Positions 16,996-25,565 of a stretch of 36,736 nt of DNA are shown piece after piece. The notes beneath the pieces were generated by a model. The model saw only the letters and a list, made by a program, of their open reading frames with translations, was not told where the DNA came from and searched no databases. This stretch comes from Stenotrophomonas chelatiphaga (GTDB lineage: Bacteria; Pseudomonadota; Gammaproteobacteria; Xanthomonadales; Xanthomonadaceae). The position numbers and the translations under genes are program-made. Position 1 is the first letter of the stretch. Every line of letters begins with the position of its first letter. Location of the stretch: assembly GCF_001431535.1 (NCBI RefSeq), contig NZ_LDJK01000031.1, positions 1 to 36,736 on the forward strand. Reading direction: 5' to 3'.

Positions 16996-17717
16996 TGCCT
17001 ACTGCGTTCTCTTCCGACCGCGTCGAGTTCATCGCCCACCGCGAGGCCGATGGCTGGATCGAAGCGGTCGCCGCCGACATGGCGAAGATCCTCAATGCCG
17101 ACATCGCCGAACACGGCCGTGCGCGCATGCTGCTGTCCGGCGGCACCACGCCGGCACCGGTGTACCAGGCACTGGCCGAACTGGACGTGCACTGGGACCG
17201 GGTGGAAGTGAGCCTGGCCGATGAGCGCTGGCTGTCGCCGCAGGATCGCGACAGCAACGCGCACCTGGTCCGCGAAAGCTTCCTGCAGCGCGCCGAAGGG
17301 GCGCATTTCGATCCGCTGGTACGCATCGGAAAGCCGTTGCCGGAGTGCGTGTACACCGCCAACCTGCAGGCCCAGTACAGCCTGCCACCGAGCGTGGTGG
17401 CGCTGGGCATGGGCAATGACGGGCACACCTGCTCGCTGTTCCCCGGTTCGCGCGACCTGCAGCGCGCCCTGGAAAGCACCCTGCCCTATGCCGCACTGGA
17501 TGCGACCGGTTGCCCCGGTTCGAACCAGTGGCCGCTGCGCATCACGCTGACCCCGCACGGCCTCCGCGCCTGCCGCCAGCGCCTGCTGCTGCTGCGCGGC
17601 AAGCAGAAACTGGAAGTCCTGCAACACGCGCTGGACAGCAACGACGTCCAGCAGTATCCGATCCTCGCCGCCATCGACCAGCCCGGCCCGCGCCTGCGCG
17701 TGCACTGGGCCGACTGA
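16995..17717 (+). CDS. pgl: Pgl, 6-phosphogluconolactonase
   Basis: Hydrolyses 6-phosphogluconolactone, the Zwf product, to 6-phosphogluconate. The 240 residues have the DevB/NagB-like signatures: LSGGTTPAPVY near the N-terminus, LADERWL, and GMGNDGHTCSLFPG with the conserved catalytic-region His. The ATG at 16995 shares one base with the glk stop. It is followed after 41 bases by edd, completing zwf-glk-pgl-edd order. The start MPTAFSSDRVEFIAHRE is well placed for the family. Confidence 0.95.
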   Translation: MPTAFSSDRVEFIAHREADGWIEAVAADMAKILNADIAEHGRARMLLSGGTTPAPVYQALAELDVHWDRVEVSLADERWLSPQDRDSNAHLVRESFLQRAEGAHFDPLVRIGKPLPECVYTANLQAQYSLPPSVVALGMGNDGHTCSLFPGSRDLQRALESTLPYAALDATGCPGSNQWPLRITLTPHGLRACRQRLLLLRGKQKLEVLQHALDSNDVQQYPILAAIDQPGPRLRVHWAD

Positions 17718-17758
17718 TCCGACGTTCCCTCTCGCCACCTCTTCCACGCTGGTAGCCA

Positions 17759-19675
17759 ATGAGTCTGCATCCGCAACTGCACGCCATCACCGAGCGCATC
17801 GTGCGCCGCAGCGCCGCTTCGCGCGCTGCTTACCTGGCCGGCATCGACGCCGCCCTGCGCGATGGCCCGTTCCGCAGCCGCCTGAGCTGCGGCAACCTTG
17901 CCCACGGCTTCGCCGCCTGCGGTGGCACCGACAAGAAACGCCTGCGTGGCGGGGTGACGCCGAACCTTGGCATCATCACCTCCTACAACGACATGTTGTC
18001 GGCGCACCAGCCGTTCGAGACCTATCCCGAGCAGATCCGTGAGATCGCCCGCGAATGGGGCGCGACCGCGCAGGTGGCCGGTGGCGTGCCGGCGATGTGC
18101 GACGGCGTGACCCAGGGCCGCGGTGGCATGGAACTGTCGCTGTTCTCGCGCGATGTCATTGCCCAGTCCACCGCCATCGGGCTCAGCCACGACATGTTCG
18201 ATGCGGCGATCTACCTCGGCGTGTGCGACAAGATCGTGCCGGGCCTGCTGATCGGCGCGCTGGCCTTCGGCCACCTGCCCTCGGTGTTCGTGCCGGCCGG
18301 CCCGATGACACCGGGCATTCCGAACAAGCAGAAGGCCGAAGTGCGCGAGCGCTATGCCGCCGGCGAAGCTACCCGCGAGGAACTGCTGGAAGCCGAAGCG
18401 GCGTCCTACCACGGCGCCGGTACCTGCACGTTCTACGGCACGGCCAACTCCAACCAGGTGCTGCTGGAAGCGATGGGGGTGCAGCTGCCGGGCGCCTCGT
18501 TCGTCAACCCGGAACAAACCCTGCGCGGTGCCCTGACCCGCGAAGCCACCGTGCGTGCGCTGGAAATGACCGCGCTGGGCGATGATTACCGTCCGATCGG
18601 GCGGATCATCGACGAGCGCGCGATCGTCAACGCGATCGTCGCGCTGATGGCCACCGGCGGCTCGACCAACCACACCATCCACTGGATCGCAGTAGCCCGT
18701 GCGGCCGGCATCGTGGTGACCTGGGACGACATGGATCAGCTGTCCCAGCTGATCCCGCTGCTGACCCGCGTGTACCCCAACGGCGAGGCCGACGTGAACC
18801 GCTTCGCCGCCGCAGGCGGTCCGGCCTTCGTGTTTGGCGAGCTGATCCGCGCCGGCCTGATGCACGGCGACATCGTCACCGTCGCGCGCGGCGGTATGGC
18901 CGACTACGCGCGCGAACCGCGCCTGCAGGACGGCCAGGTCACGTGGGTGGACGGCATCATCCGCAGTGCCGATGAAGACGTCGCCCGCGGCGTGGACAAT
19001 CCGTTCGAAAGCCAGGGCGGCCTGCGCCTGCTGCGCGGCAACCTGGGCCGTTCGCTGATCAAGCTGTCGGCGGTCAAGCCGCAGTACCGCAGCATCGAGG
19101 CGCCGGCGGTGGTGGTCGATGCGCCGCAGGTGCTGAACAAGCTGCATGCCGCCGGCCTGTTGCCGCAGGACTTCGTGGCCGTGGTGCGCTACCAGGGCCC
19201 GCGTGCCAACGGCATGCCGGAACTGCATTCGCTGGCGCCGTTGCTGGGCCTGCTGCAGAACCAGGGCCGGCGCGTGGCGCTGGTGACCGATGGCCGCCTG
19301 TCCGGCGCGTCGGGCAAGATTCCCGCGGCGATCCACATGACGCCGGAAGCCGCGCGCGGCGGCCCGCTGGGCAAGCTGCGCGAGGGCGACATCATCCGCC
19401 TGGATGGCGAGGCCGGCACGCTGGAGGTGCTGGTCGACGAGGCCGAATGGGCGGCACGCACGCATGCGCCGAACACCGCGCCGGCGGCCAATGACCTGGG
19501 ACGCAATCTGTTTGCGGTCAACCGCCTGGTGGTGGGGCCGGCCGACCAGGGCGCGATCTCGATTTCGTGCGGGCCGGCGGCGGCCGATGGCAGTGCGTGG
19601 GATTACGATGCGGAGTATGAGCTGGGGCATGATGCCGCGGCGGCGGATGCGCCGCATGAGGCGAAGGACGCCTGA
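17759..19675 (+). CDS. edd: Edd, phosphogluconate dehydratase
   Basis: Dehydrates 6-phosphogluconate to 2-keto-3-deoxy-6-phosphogluconate (KDPG), the first committed Entner-Doudoroff step, using a [4Fe-4S] cluster. The 638 residues (E. coli 603) belong to the IlvD/Edd family. They contain [19 protein letters not shown], a CDKIVPG motif with a probable cluster Cys, [12 protein letters not shown], and [15 protein letters not shown] with another probable cluster Cys. The C-terminal 35 or so residues form an acidic, Ala/His-rich tail beyond the usual end. The 41-base spacer from pgl suggests one operon. Between edd and eda lies a large structured repeat. Confidence 0.96.
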   Translation: MSLHPQLHAITERIVRRSAASRAAYLAGIDAALRDGPFRSRLSCGNLAHGFAACGGTDKKRLRGGVTPNLGIITSYNDMLSAHQPFETYPEQIREIAREWGATAQVAGGVPAMCDGVTQGRGGMELSLFSRDVIAQSTAIGLSHDMFDAAIYLGVCDKIVPGLLIGALAFGHLPSVFVPAGPMTPGIPNKQKAEVRERYAAGEATREELLEAEAASYHGAGTCTFYGTANSNQVLLEAMGVQLPGASFVNPEQTLRGALTREATVRALEMTALGDDYRPIGRIIDERAIVNAIVALMATGGSTNHTIHWIAVARAAGIVVTWDDMDQLSQLIPLLTRVYPNGEADVNRFAAAGGPAFVFGELIRAGLMHGDIVTVARGGMADYAREPRLQDGQVTWVDGIIRSADEDVARGVDNPFESQGGLRLLRGNLGRSLIKLSAVKPQYRSIEAPAVVVDAPQVLNKLHAAGLLPQDFVAVVRYQGPRANGMPELHSLAPLLGLLQNQGRRVALVTDGRLSGASGKIPAAIHMTPEAARGGPLGKLREGDIIRLDGEAGTLEVLVDEAEWAARTHAPNTAPAANDLGRNLFAVNRLVVGPADQGAISISCGPAAADGSAWDYDAEYELGHDAAAADAPHEAKDA

Positions 19676-19723
19676 GGGATTGAAAAGCGTTGCGGGTATG
19701 CGTGGGCGGTAAGTGTCCTGGCT

Positions 19724-19829
19724 GAGGCGGCGGGTAGCCCCCACCAGGACACGCCGTAAACCCCTCCATGGGGGCTCGGTCGCGGCATCCATGCCGCTCA
19801 CGGTCCTGGTGGGGGCTACCCGCCGCCTC
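19724..19829. repeat. long inverted-repeat element between edd and eda
   Basis: Two perfect 27-bp arms (19724-19750 and 19803-19829) are exact reverse complements, enclosing a 52-base loop. The left arm begins GAGGCGGCGGGTAGCCC. Inside the loop, CCCC-TCCAT-GGGG (19761-19773) and the fully palindromic GCGGCAT-CC-ATGCCGC (19782-19797) form further hairpins. Outside, TGTCC and GGACA can extend the stem with a bulge. The arms contain GTAG/CTAC like the smaller SMAG repeats. It codes for nothing credible. It is likely a dispersed structured intergenic element that also tunes edd-eda read-through. Confidence 0.85.
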
Positions 19830-19860
19830 CGGACAGTTTCCCGGCGCCCTCGCGCCGCGA

Positions 19861-19870
19861 AGTGATCACT
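19861..19870. promoter_or_regulatory. perfect palindrome AGTGATCACT upstream of eda
   Basis: AGTGATCACT is a perfect 10-bp palindrome 38 bases before the eda start. It is followed by an AT-rich stretch (19871-19895) that is unusual for this window. The palindrome could be half of a Crp/Clp-type site (TGTGA-N6-TCACA) with too short a spacer, or another operator. It suggests eda may have its own promoter. Confidence 0.35.
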
Positions 19871-19907
19871 GAAAATCAAATTCGAAAGCAAAGGCAGAAG
19901 CAGAGCT

Positions 19908-20567
19908 ATGGGTATCGAACAACATCAGGTGCGGGCGGCGGAATTGCTGACGGCGGCCGGCATTCTGCCGGTGGTGACGGTGCATACGCTGGATCAGGCG
20001 CGGGCGGTCAGTGCGGCGCTGCTGGAAGGCGGGTTGCCGGCCATCGAGCTGACCCTGCGCACGCCGGTGGCGATGGACGCGCTGGCGATGTTGAAGCGCG
20101 AGCTGCCCGGCGTGGTGGTCGGTGCCGGCACGGTGCTGACGGTGGAGCAGATGCAGCAGTCGATCGATGCCGGTGCGGATTTCCTGGTTACCCCGGGGAC
20201 GCCGTCGCACTTGGCCGATGCACTGGCCGCTGCGCCGCTGCCGGTGGTGCCTGGCGCGGCGTCGCCGACCGAACTGCTGGCGCTGTACGCGCGCGGCTTC
20301 CGCGTCTGCAAGCTGTTCCCGGCCACGGCGGTGGGTGGACTGGCGATGATCAAGGGCCTGGCCGGGCCAGTGCCGGACCTGAAGCTGTGCCCGACCGGTG
20401 GCATCACCGAAGACAGTGCGGCGGAGTACCTGGAGCAGAAGAACGTGGTCTGCATCGGCGGTTCGTGGATGGTGCCGGGCAACTGGATCGCCGACGGCGC
20501 ATGGGACAAGGTGCGCGATGCGGCCGCCGGTGCGGCGAAGATCGTGGCGCGCATCCGCGGCCGCTGA
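19908..20567 (+). CDS. eda: Eda, KDPG aldolase
   Basis: Splits KDPG into pyruvate and glyceraldehyde-3-phosphate, the last Entner-Doudoroff step; many homologues also cleave 4-hydroxy-2-oxoglutarate. The 219 residues (E. coli 213) contain catalytic Glu47 in AIELTLRT, the Schiff-base Lys135 in CKLFPA, and the phosphate-binding CPTGGI. The ATG at 19908 has a weak GCAGAG upstream. It follows edd in the same direction after 232 bases filled by a large inverted repeat and an AT-rich leader, so it may be expressed partly on its own. Confidence 0.96.
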   Translation: MGIEQHQVRAAELLTAAGILPVVTVHTLDQARAVSAALLEGGLPAIELTLRTPVAMDALAMLKRELPGVVVGAGTVLTVEQMQQSIDAGADFLVTPGTPSHLADALAAAPLPVVPGAASPTELLALYARGFRVCKLFPATAVGGLAMIKGLAGPVPDLKLCPTGGITEDSAAEYLEQKNVVCIGGSWMVPGNWIADGAWDKVRDAAAGAAKIVARIRGR

Positions 20568-20571
20568 TGCG

Positions 20572-20622
20572 GTAGCGCCGGGCCATTGCCCGGCGAAGGG
20601 TAGCGCCGAGCTTGGCTCGGCG
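20572..20622 (+). repeat. two SMAG-type palindromes after eda
   Basis: GTAGCGCCGGGC-CATT-GCCCGGCG (20572-20595) and GTAGCGCCGAGC-TTG-GCTCGGCG (20600-20622) stand head to tail, starting 5 bases after the eda stop. Each has GTAG at the left end. They form strong hairpins in the eda 3' region. Confidence 0.85.
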
Positions 20623-20637
20623 GGGAGAAGAGCGTGA

Positions 20638-20706
20638 CGACCAACGGTCGTCACCCACCACGACAAACGGTCGTCACCCACCACGACCAATGGTCGTCAC
20701 CCACCC
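20638..20706. repeat. 23-bp tandem repeat x3 (TGACGACC family)
   Basis: Three 23-bp units (20638-20660, 20661-20683, 20684-20706) read CGAC(C/A)AA(C/T)GGTCGTCACCCACC(A/C). Each contains an inverted GACGACC/GGTCGTC core except where the middle unit has changed C to A. The array ends 3 bases before the gacA-like reading frame. Because of the frameshift in that gene, its aberrant frame reads into this array. Confidence 0.85.
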
Positions 20707-20709
20707 CGA

Positions 20710-21382
20710 TTACATCGGTCGTGCCGGGTCCACCAGGCCGTACTGGCTGGCCATGCGGGCCAGCGCGATGTTGTCGTGGATGCCCATCTTCTCGAACAGG
20801 CGCGCCTTGTGCGTGTTGATGGTCTTGGCGCTCAGGCTGAGCCGGCGCGCGATGTCTTCCTGGCGCAGCCCCTGGGTCAGCAGCAGGGCCACTTCCAGTT
20901 CGCGCGGTGACAGGCTGTCGAACGGCGAGGCGCTGCCTTCCACCGTGGACAAGGCGAGGTTCTGCGCGCGTGGACAAGGCGAGGTTCTGCGCGATGTTGC
21001 TGCCCAGGTAACGCCGCCCCAGCGACGCATCACGGACCGCGCGCAGCAGTTCCTGTGCGTTGCAGCCTTTGCTGATGTAGCCCGATGCACCGGCTTCCAG
21101 CAGGCGCTTGGGCATCGGCCCGTCTTCCAGCACCGACACGATGACGACCCGGGTGGCCTCCTGGCCGCGCACGATCCGTTCGGTCACTTCCAGCCCGCTG
21201 ACGCCCGGCAGGTGGAGATCGCACAGCACCACGTCCGGCTTCAGTTGCCGGATCTCGCGCAGCGCATCTTCGCCGCACTCCGCCTCGCCGATGACCTCCA
21301 TATCGGTTTCGCCGGACAGGATCATCTTCATACCGGTGCGGACCAGCGCGTGGTCATCCACCAGATAGACACGAATCGTCAT
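20710..21382 (-). pseudogene. gacA: GacA/UvrY-type LuxR response regulator, frameshifted by a 25-bp duplication
   Basis: The N-terminal receiver domain is intact from the ATG at 21382: acidic pair Asp9-Asp10, phospho-acceptor Asp55 in LCDLHLPG, and Lys105 in YISKG. The C-terminal LuxR-type helix-turn-helix (LSPRELEVALLLTQGL, SLSAKTINTHKARLFEKMGIH) lies in another frame. A perfect 25-bp tandem duplication (20944-20968 and 20969-20993) causes the shift. Removing one copy restores a 215-residue protein that reads smoothly through NIAQNLALSTVEGSASPF. The layout closely matches UvrY/GacA, including YLGSNIAQNLALS. As it stands, translation gives 138 native residues and then about 105 out-of-frame residues ending at 20651, with no DNA-binding domain. 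GacA normally activates small RNAs that titrate CsrA/RsmA. The frameshift is seen directly; the GacA identity is by similarity. Confidence 0.85.
20944..20993. repeat. perfect 25-bp tandem duplication inside the gacA-like gene
   Basis: The unit CGTGGACAAGGCGAGG plus TTCTGCGCG occurs twice without a mismatch or spacer, at 20944-20968 and 20969-20993. Twenty-five is not a multiple of three, so it breaks the frame. Identity of the copies points to a recent event that could also revert by slippage or recombination. Confidence 0.95.
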
Positions 21383-21577
21383 GCATCTTCCCCTTTCACT
21401 ACCGCTTCCGACTTCCACGGTAGGTACCGGGAAGAGGTCCCACAAGCGCAATATCCGACAGCAGGTTCCGAATTGCGGCCGGAATCACACTGCCCCGGCT
21501 CCGGCGTTCGAAGGTCCGCCATGAATCCACGTTCTCGATCAATATAGCCTACTAACGGCCCGATCTTTATGATTCAT

Positions 21578-22303
21578 TCACGCCACCGGAACATCTGCAC
21601 CCCGGCGCCATGGCCGGTGCTGGCGGAACATCACCAGATAGCAGCCGACCACCCAGACCAGCGCGGCGCACCAGCCGGCCAGGATGTCGGACGGGTAATG
21701 CACCCCCAGGTAGACCCGGGACACGCTCACCAGCACGGCGAACACCGGGGCAGCCACTGCCACCGGCCAGCGCCATCGGGTATTCCAGGCCAGCAGCACG
21801 GCAACGCAGGCGAAGGTCATCGACCCCATCGCATGGCCACTGGGGAAGCTGTAGGTCGCTTCGGGCGCGATCGACTCCCACAGGCTGGGCCGGTCACGCT
21901 GGAAGAACTGCTTGCTGCTCATGTTCAGCAGCGCCGATCCGACGAAGCCGACGGCCGCGAAGCTCGCCTCGCGCCAGCGCCTGGCCCACAACAGGGCCGC
22001 CACGATCACCACGTCGGCGGGGATCAGGAACCACTCGTAACCCAGCCGGGTGATGACCACCACGACCTGGTCCAGCACCGGACCATGCCAGCCGTGCATC
22101 CGCCACAGCAGCGGTGCATCGAAGTGGAACGCCTCGAATTCATGCACCTCATCGGCCAGCGCGACGAACACCGCCAACGGCAGCAGCACGCCGGCAAACA
22201 GCAGCACGAAGCGCCACGCGTTGCGCGACATCCAATGGCGGACGCCTGCCGCCTCTTCCCCGGGACCGGCCAGCATCCCGGGCTTATCCGGCGTTTCGGA
22301 CAT
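21578..22303 (-). CDS. PAP2-family membrane lipid phosphatase
   Basis: Integral membrane acid phosphatase of the PAP2 superfamily, 241 residues with about six helices. The three catalytic motifs are complete: K131-X6-R138-P139 (KQFFQRDRP), PSGH with His157 (SFPSGHAM), and S195-R196-X5-H202-X3-D206 ([12 protein letters not shown]). Likely substrates are lipid phosphates such as phosphatidylglycerol phosphate, phosphatidate or undecaprenyl diphosphate; sequence alone cannot decide. Its start overlaps the ispG end by 20 bases, so it is translated with an isoprenoid-synthesis gene. That mildly favours a polyprenyl-phosphate role. A 195-base gap separates it from the gacA-like gene downstream. Confidence 0.88.
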   Translation of the reverse strand: MSETPDKPGMLAGPGEEAAGVRHWMSRNAWRFVLLFAGVLLPLAVFVALADEVHEFEAFHFDAPLLWRMHGWHGPVLDQVVVVITRLGYEWFLIPADVVIVAALLWARRWREASFAAVGFVGSALLNMSSKQFFQRDRPSLWESIAPEATYSFPSGHAMGSMTFACVAVLLAWNTRWRWPVAVAAPVFAVLVSVSRVYLGVHYPSDILAGWCAALVWVVGCYLVMFRQHRPWRRGADVPVA

Positions 22304-23549
22304 AGTTCTGTTCGACGTAGTCGTCGATCAGCTTGACGAAATCCTGGGCGATGTTCTCGCCGCGCAGGGTGATCTTCTTCTCACCATCGACGAACACCGG
22401 CGCGGCCGGTGCTTCACCGGTACCCGGCAGGGAGATGCCGATGTTGGCGTGGCGCGATTCACCCGGCCCGTTGACGATGCAGCCCATCACGGCGAGCGTC
22501 ATGTTCTCCGCCCCCGGATGCTCGATCTTCCACAGCGGCATGCGTTCACGCACGTGGTTCTGCACCACCTTGGCCAGCTCCTGGAAGAACTCGGACGTGG
22601 TGCGGCCACAGCCCGGGCAGGCCGTGACCAGCGGGGTGAAGGCACGTTGACCGGTGGTCTGCAGCAGCTCCTGGGCGACGATCACTTCCTGGGTCCGCGA
22701 CTGGCCCGGTTCGGGCGTCAGCGAAATCCGGATGGTGTCACCGATGCCTTCCTGCATCAGCACCGCCAGCGCCGCTGCCGAAGCCACGATGCCCTTGCTG
22801 CCGATGCCGGCTTCGGTCAGGCCCAGGTGCAGGGCGAAATCCGAGCGCTGGGCAAGATCGCGGTACACCGCGATCAGCTCCTGCACGCCACTGACCTTCG
22901 CCGACAGCACGATGCGGTCGCGTGGCAGGCCGAGTTCGACCGCGGTTTCGGCCGAATCCAGCGCCGAGCGGATCAATGCCTCGCGCAGGACGCGGCCGGC
23001 ATCCCAGGGCTGCTCGCGCAGGGTGTTCTCGTCCATCAGCCTGGCCGCCAGCGACTGGTCCAGCGAGCCCCAGTTGGCCCCGATGCGCACCGGCTTGTCG
23101 TAGCGGATCGCGAACTCGATCAGCTGCGCGAACTGCAGGTCCTTCTTCTTGCCGAAGCCGACGTTGCCCGGATTGATCCGGTACTTGGCCAGCGCTTCGG
23201 CACAGGCCGGCTCGGCGCTCAGCAGCTGGTGGCCGTTGTAATGGAAGTCACCGATCAGCGGCACCTCGATGCCCATCATCGCCAGTTTGTCGACGATGCG
23301 CGGGATGGCCGCGGCGGACTCGGGGTTGTTGACCGTCAGCCGCACCATTTCCGAACCGGCGCGCCACAGCTCGGCCACCTGCTTTACGCTGGAGGCCACG
23401 TCGGCGGTATCGGTGTTGGTCATCGACTGCACCACCACCGGCTTGCCACCGCCCACCACCACGCCGCCGATGCGGACAGGCTGGGTCAGTCGGCGCGGCC
23501 AGGAAGTGGGCTCGGCGGGCGGGGTCGGTCGGGAGACGGCGTCATGCAT
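22284..23549 (-). CDS. ispG: IspG (GcpE), 4-hydroxy-3-methylbut-2-enyl diphosphate synthase
   Basis: Iron-sulfur enzyme of the MEP isoprenoid pathway that converts MEcPP to HMBPP. The 421 residues are longer than E. coli IspG (372), as in other xanthomonad-type proteins. The N-terminal TIM-barrel opens with [27 protein letters not shown]. The cluster-binding cysteines are in [15 protein letters not shown] and [22 protein letters not shown] near the C-terminus. The ATG at 23549 is chosen over another at 23545. It is divergent from the RegB-type kinase gene and overlaps the PAP2 gene downstream. Confidence 0.96.
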   Translation of the reverse strand: MHDAVSRPTPPAEPTSWPRRLTQPVRIGGVVVGGGKPVVVQSMTNTDTADVASSVKQVAELWRAGSEMVRLTVNNPESAAAIPRIVDKLAMMGIEVPLIGDFHYNGHQLLSAEPACAEALAKYRINPGNVGFGKKKDLQFAQLIEFAIRYDKPVRIGANWGSLDQSLAARLMDENTLREQPWDAGRVLREALIRSALDSAETAVELGLPRDRIVLSAKVSGVQELIAVYRDLAQRSDFALHLGLTEAGIGSKGIVASAAALAVLMQEGIGDTIRISLTPEPGQSRTQEVIVAQELLQTTGQRAFTPLVTACPGCGRTTSEFFQELAKVVQNHVRERMPLWKIEHPGAENMTLAVMGCIVNGPGESRHANIGISLPGTGEAPAAPVFVDGEKKITLRGENIAQDFVKLIDDYVEQNYVRNAG

Positions 23550-23662
23550 CGCAATATTCTAGCGCTGCTGCAGGACCGTCGGGTGACTCCCATTCAGCCG
23601 CGGTGGCATCTGCGGCCGATTGTCGCAGGCGGTGCACGCAGGCAACGCATACGATGGCAGCC

Positions 23663-24892
23663 ATGACTTCCCCTGACGCCCCCTTCCTGCAGACCCTGTG
23701 CAGCCTGCGCTGGCTGGCCACCGCCGGCCAGGCGGCCACGATCCTGGTCGCCACCTGGGTGCTTGGCCTGCCGCTGCCGCAGGTTCCACTGTGGGCCGGC
23801 GTGGCCGTGCTGGCGCTGTTCAACACCTACGCCCAGCTGCGCGTACACGGCACCGATACCGCTCCGGTGACTGCGTTCGGGCACATTCTGGTCGATGTGA
23901 CCGTGCTGACCTGGATGGTCGGCTGGAGCGGCGGCATCACCAATCCGTTCGGCTCGCTGTTCCTGATCCTGATCGCGCTGGCTGCGCTCGCCCTGCCGGC
24001 GCGCTGGACGCTGGCGGTGGCTGCTGCCTGCCTGATCGGCTACTGCGTCAGCGCAGCGTTCGGCCTGCCGCTGCCGGCGGGCGGCTACTTCGCTCCGGAT
24101 GTCCTGCAGCAGTGGGGCGTGGTGGCGAATTTCCTGATCTCGGTGACGGTGGTGCTGGCCTTTTCCACCCGGCTGGCGATCGCCCTGCGCCAGCGCGAAC
24201 ACGAACTGTCGCTGCTGCGCGAGCGCTTCGCGCGCAACGAAGGCATCGTCGCGCTGGCTACCCATGCGGCGTCGGTCGCGCACGAACTCAATACGCCCCT
24301 GGCGACGATGACCCTGCTGGCCGACGACATCGCCGAACAGAACCAGAGCACCGACGTGCGCGAGGACGTGGAAACCCTGCGCGAGCTGCTGGTGCAGTGC
24401 CGTGAACGGGTACTGGCGCTGGCCGCCCCGGCCTCCCCGGATGCCCCTGGCCGCGGACCGTCCACCGCCCTGCAGGTGCTGGAACAATGGCGACTGGTGC
24501 GCCCGACCATCACCCTGAGCCGCAATCCGGATGCGCCGCTGACCCGTCCGCTGGATGCCGGCGTCGGCCACCTGCTGATGGTGCTGTTGAACAATGCCGC
24601 CGAAGCCGGCGAGCAGGTCGGGCGTGCGGAAGTGGAGCTGTCGCTGCGCATCGAGGGCGACGATCTGGTCGGCGAGGTGCGCGACTTCGGTCCCGGCTTC
24701 GATACCCGCAAGGCGGTGCTGCCCGGCACCTTGTTCAGCTCCAGCAAGAGCGAGGGCATGGGCGTGGGACTGGCCCTGTCCCACGCCACTATTGAACGAC
24801 TGCACGGTGAAATGTGGATGCGGCCGGCGCAGGGCGCCGGCAGCCGCGTCGGCTTCCGCATCCCCCTGGTCCCCCGCGAGGAAACCCCATGA
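23663..24892 (+). CDS. regB: RegB/PrrB-type redox sensor histidine kinase
   Basis: Membrane sensor kinase of 409 residues. Six likely N-terminal helices (about 12-175) contain SGGITNPFGSLF (89-100), matching the GGxxNPF quinone-sensing motif of RegB/PrrB. The H-box AHELNTPLATMTLLADDI has phospho-acceptor His207. Cys246 in LLVQCRERVL matches the position of the redox-active cysteine of RegB. The ATPase domain follows, with N-box LLNNAAEA, DFGPGFD and GMGVGLALSHATIERLHG. The ATG at 23663 is preferred; another at 23654 would add three residues. It overlaps the response-regulator start (ATGA). RegB senses aerobic versus anaerobic redox state through ubiquinone and thiol chemistry; that role here is by homology. 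Proximity to sdh genes is not proof of control. Confidence 0.9.
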   Translation: MTSPDAPFLQTLCSLRWLATAGQAATILVATWVLGLPLPQVPLWAGVAVLALFNTYAQLRVHGTDTAPVTAFGHILVDVTVLTWMVGWSGGITNPFGSLFLILIALAALALPARWTLAVAAACLIGYCVSAAFGLPLPAGGYFAPDVLQQWGVVANFLISVTVVLAFSTRLAIALRQREHELSLLRERFARNEGIVALATHAASVAHELNTPLATMTLLADDIAEQNQSTDVREDVETLRELLVQCRERVLALAAPASPDAPGRGPSTALQVLEQWRLVRPTITLSRNPDAPLTRPLDAGVGHLLMVLLNNAAEAGEQVGRAEVELSLRIEGDDLVGEVRDFGPGFDTRKAVLPGTLFSSSKSEGMGVGLALSHATIERLHGEMWMRPAQGAGSRVGFRIPLVPREETP

Positions 24893-25470
24893 ACACGCCC
24901 TTCCCCACCCCGGCCTCGCTGCACGGTGATGGCCTGCTGGTCGATGATGACGAGCTGTACCTGCGCACACTGCAGCGCAGCCTGGCGCGCAAGGGGCTGG
25001 AAACGCGCACGGCGCAGGACTCGGCCAGCGCGCTGCTGCTGGCACGGCAGCAGCCGCCAGCGTTCGCCCTGATCGACCTGAAGCTCGGCAGTGAGTCCGG
25101 ACTGGCACTGATCCAGCCGCTGCGCGCGCTGCGCGCGGACATGCGCATCCTGCTGGTGACCGGCTATGCCAGCATCGCCACCGCGGTGGAGGCGATCAAG
25201 CTGGGCGCGGATGATTACCTGCCCAAGCCGGCCACGGTGCCGATGATCCTGCGCGCCTTGGGCGAAGAAGATGACGGTCCCGACGACGACGGCGAGCTGG
25301 AGCTGCCCGATGCGATGACGCCGATCAGCCGGCTGCAGTGGGAGCACATCCAGCAGGCGATGCATGAAACCGGTGGCAACGTGTCGGCCGCCGCGCGGCT
25401 GCTGGGCATGCACCGGCGCTCGCTGCAGCGCAAGCTGGCCAAACGGCCGAGCCCGGAACCTTCGCGCTGA
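24889..25470 (+). CDS. regA: RegA/PrrA-type response regulator
   Basis: Partner regulator of the RegB-type kinase, 193 residues. The receiver domain has acidic residues at 19-21 (VDDDE), phospho-acceptor Asp63 in ALIDLKLG and Lys113 in YLPKPA. A linker of acidic residues (125-140) leads to a Fis-type helix-turn-helix, GGNVSAAARLLGMHRRSLQRKLAKR (about 162-186), very like RegA/PrrA. The ATG at 24889 overlaps the kinase stop by 4 bases. No proline hinge of the classical form is obvious beyond LPDAMTPISRLQ. A SMAG palindrome pair separates its end from convergent pgi. Confidence 0.92.
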   Translation: MNTPFPTPASLHGDGLLVDDDELYLRTLQRSLARKGLETRTAQDSASALLLARQQPPAFALIDLKLGSESGLALIQPLRALRADMRILLVTGYASIATAVEAIKLGADDYLPKPATVPMILRALGEEDDGPDDDGELELPDAMTPISRLQWEHIQQAMHETGGNVSAAARLLGMHRRSLQRKLAKRPSPEPSR

Positions 25471-25521
25471 ACGATGCTGGCGTCTGGCGATGCCAGGTGG
25501 GCGGCGTGGCCGGGCAGGAGC

Positions 25522-25563
25522 TGACGGCCAGCGGCCGTCACTACCGGGTACAGCGTCGCTACC
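25522..25563 (-). repeat. SMAG palindrome pair between convergent regA and pgi
   Basis: TGACGGCC-AGC-GGCCGTCA-CTACC (25522-25545) has GTAG on the minus strand. A second, decayed element ends GCGTCGCTACC at 25563, three bases before the pgi stop codon. Both lie between convergent genes and can act as 3'-end hairpins. Confidence 0.8.
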
Positions 25564-25565
25564 GG

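Noticed and set aside
19518..19769. Small Pro/His-rich minus-strand open frame in the edd end and the inverted repeat
   Set aside because: No ribosome-binding site or homology; it arises from the repeat and the edd complement.
17486..19891. 801-codon open frame on the minus strand across pgl and edd
   Set aside because: Antisense shadow of edd, a clear enzyme gene; composition is Arg/His/Gln-rich without domains.
20572..20706. Possible CRISPR array in the short repeats after eda
   Set aside because: Units are directly adjacent with no unique spacers, are palindromic REP types, and no cas genes are present.
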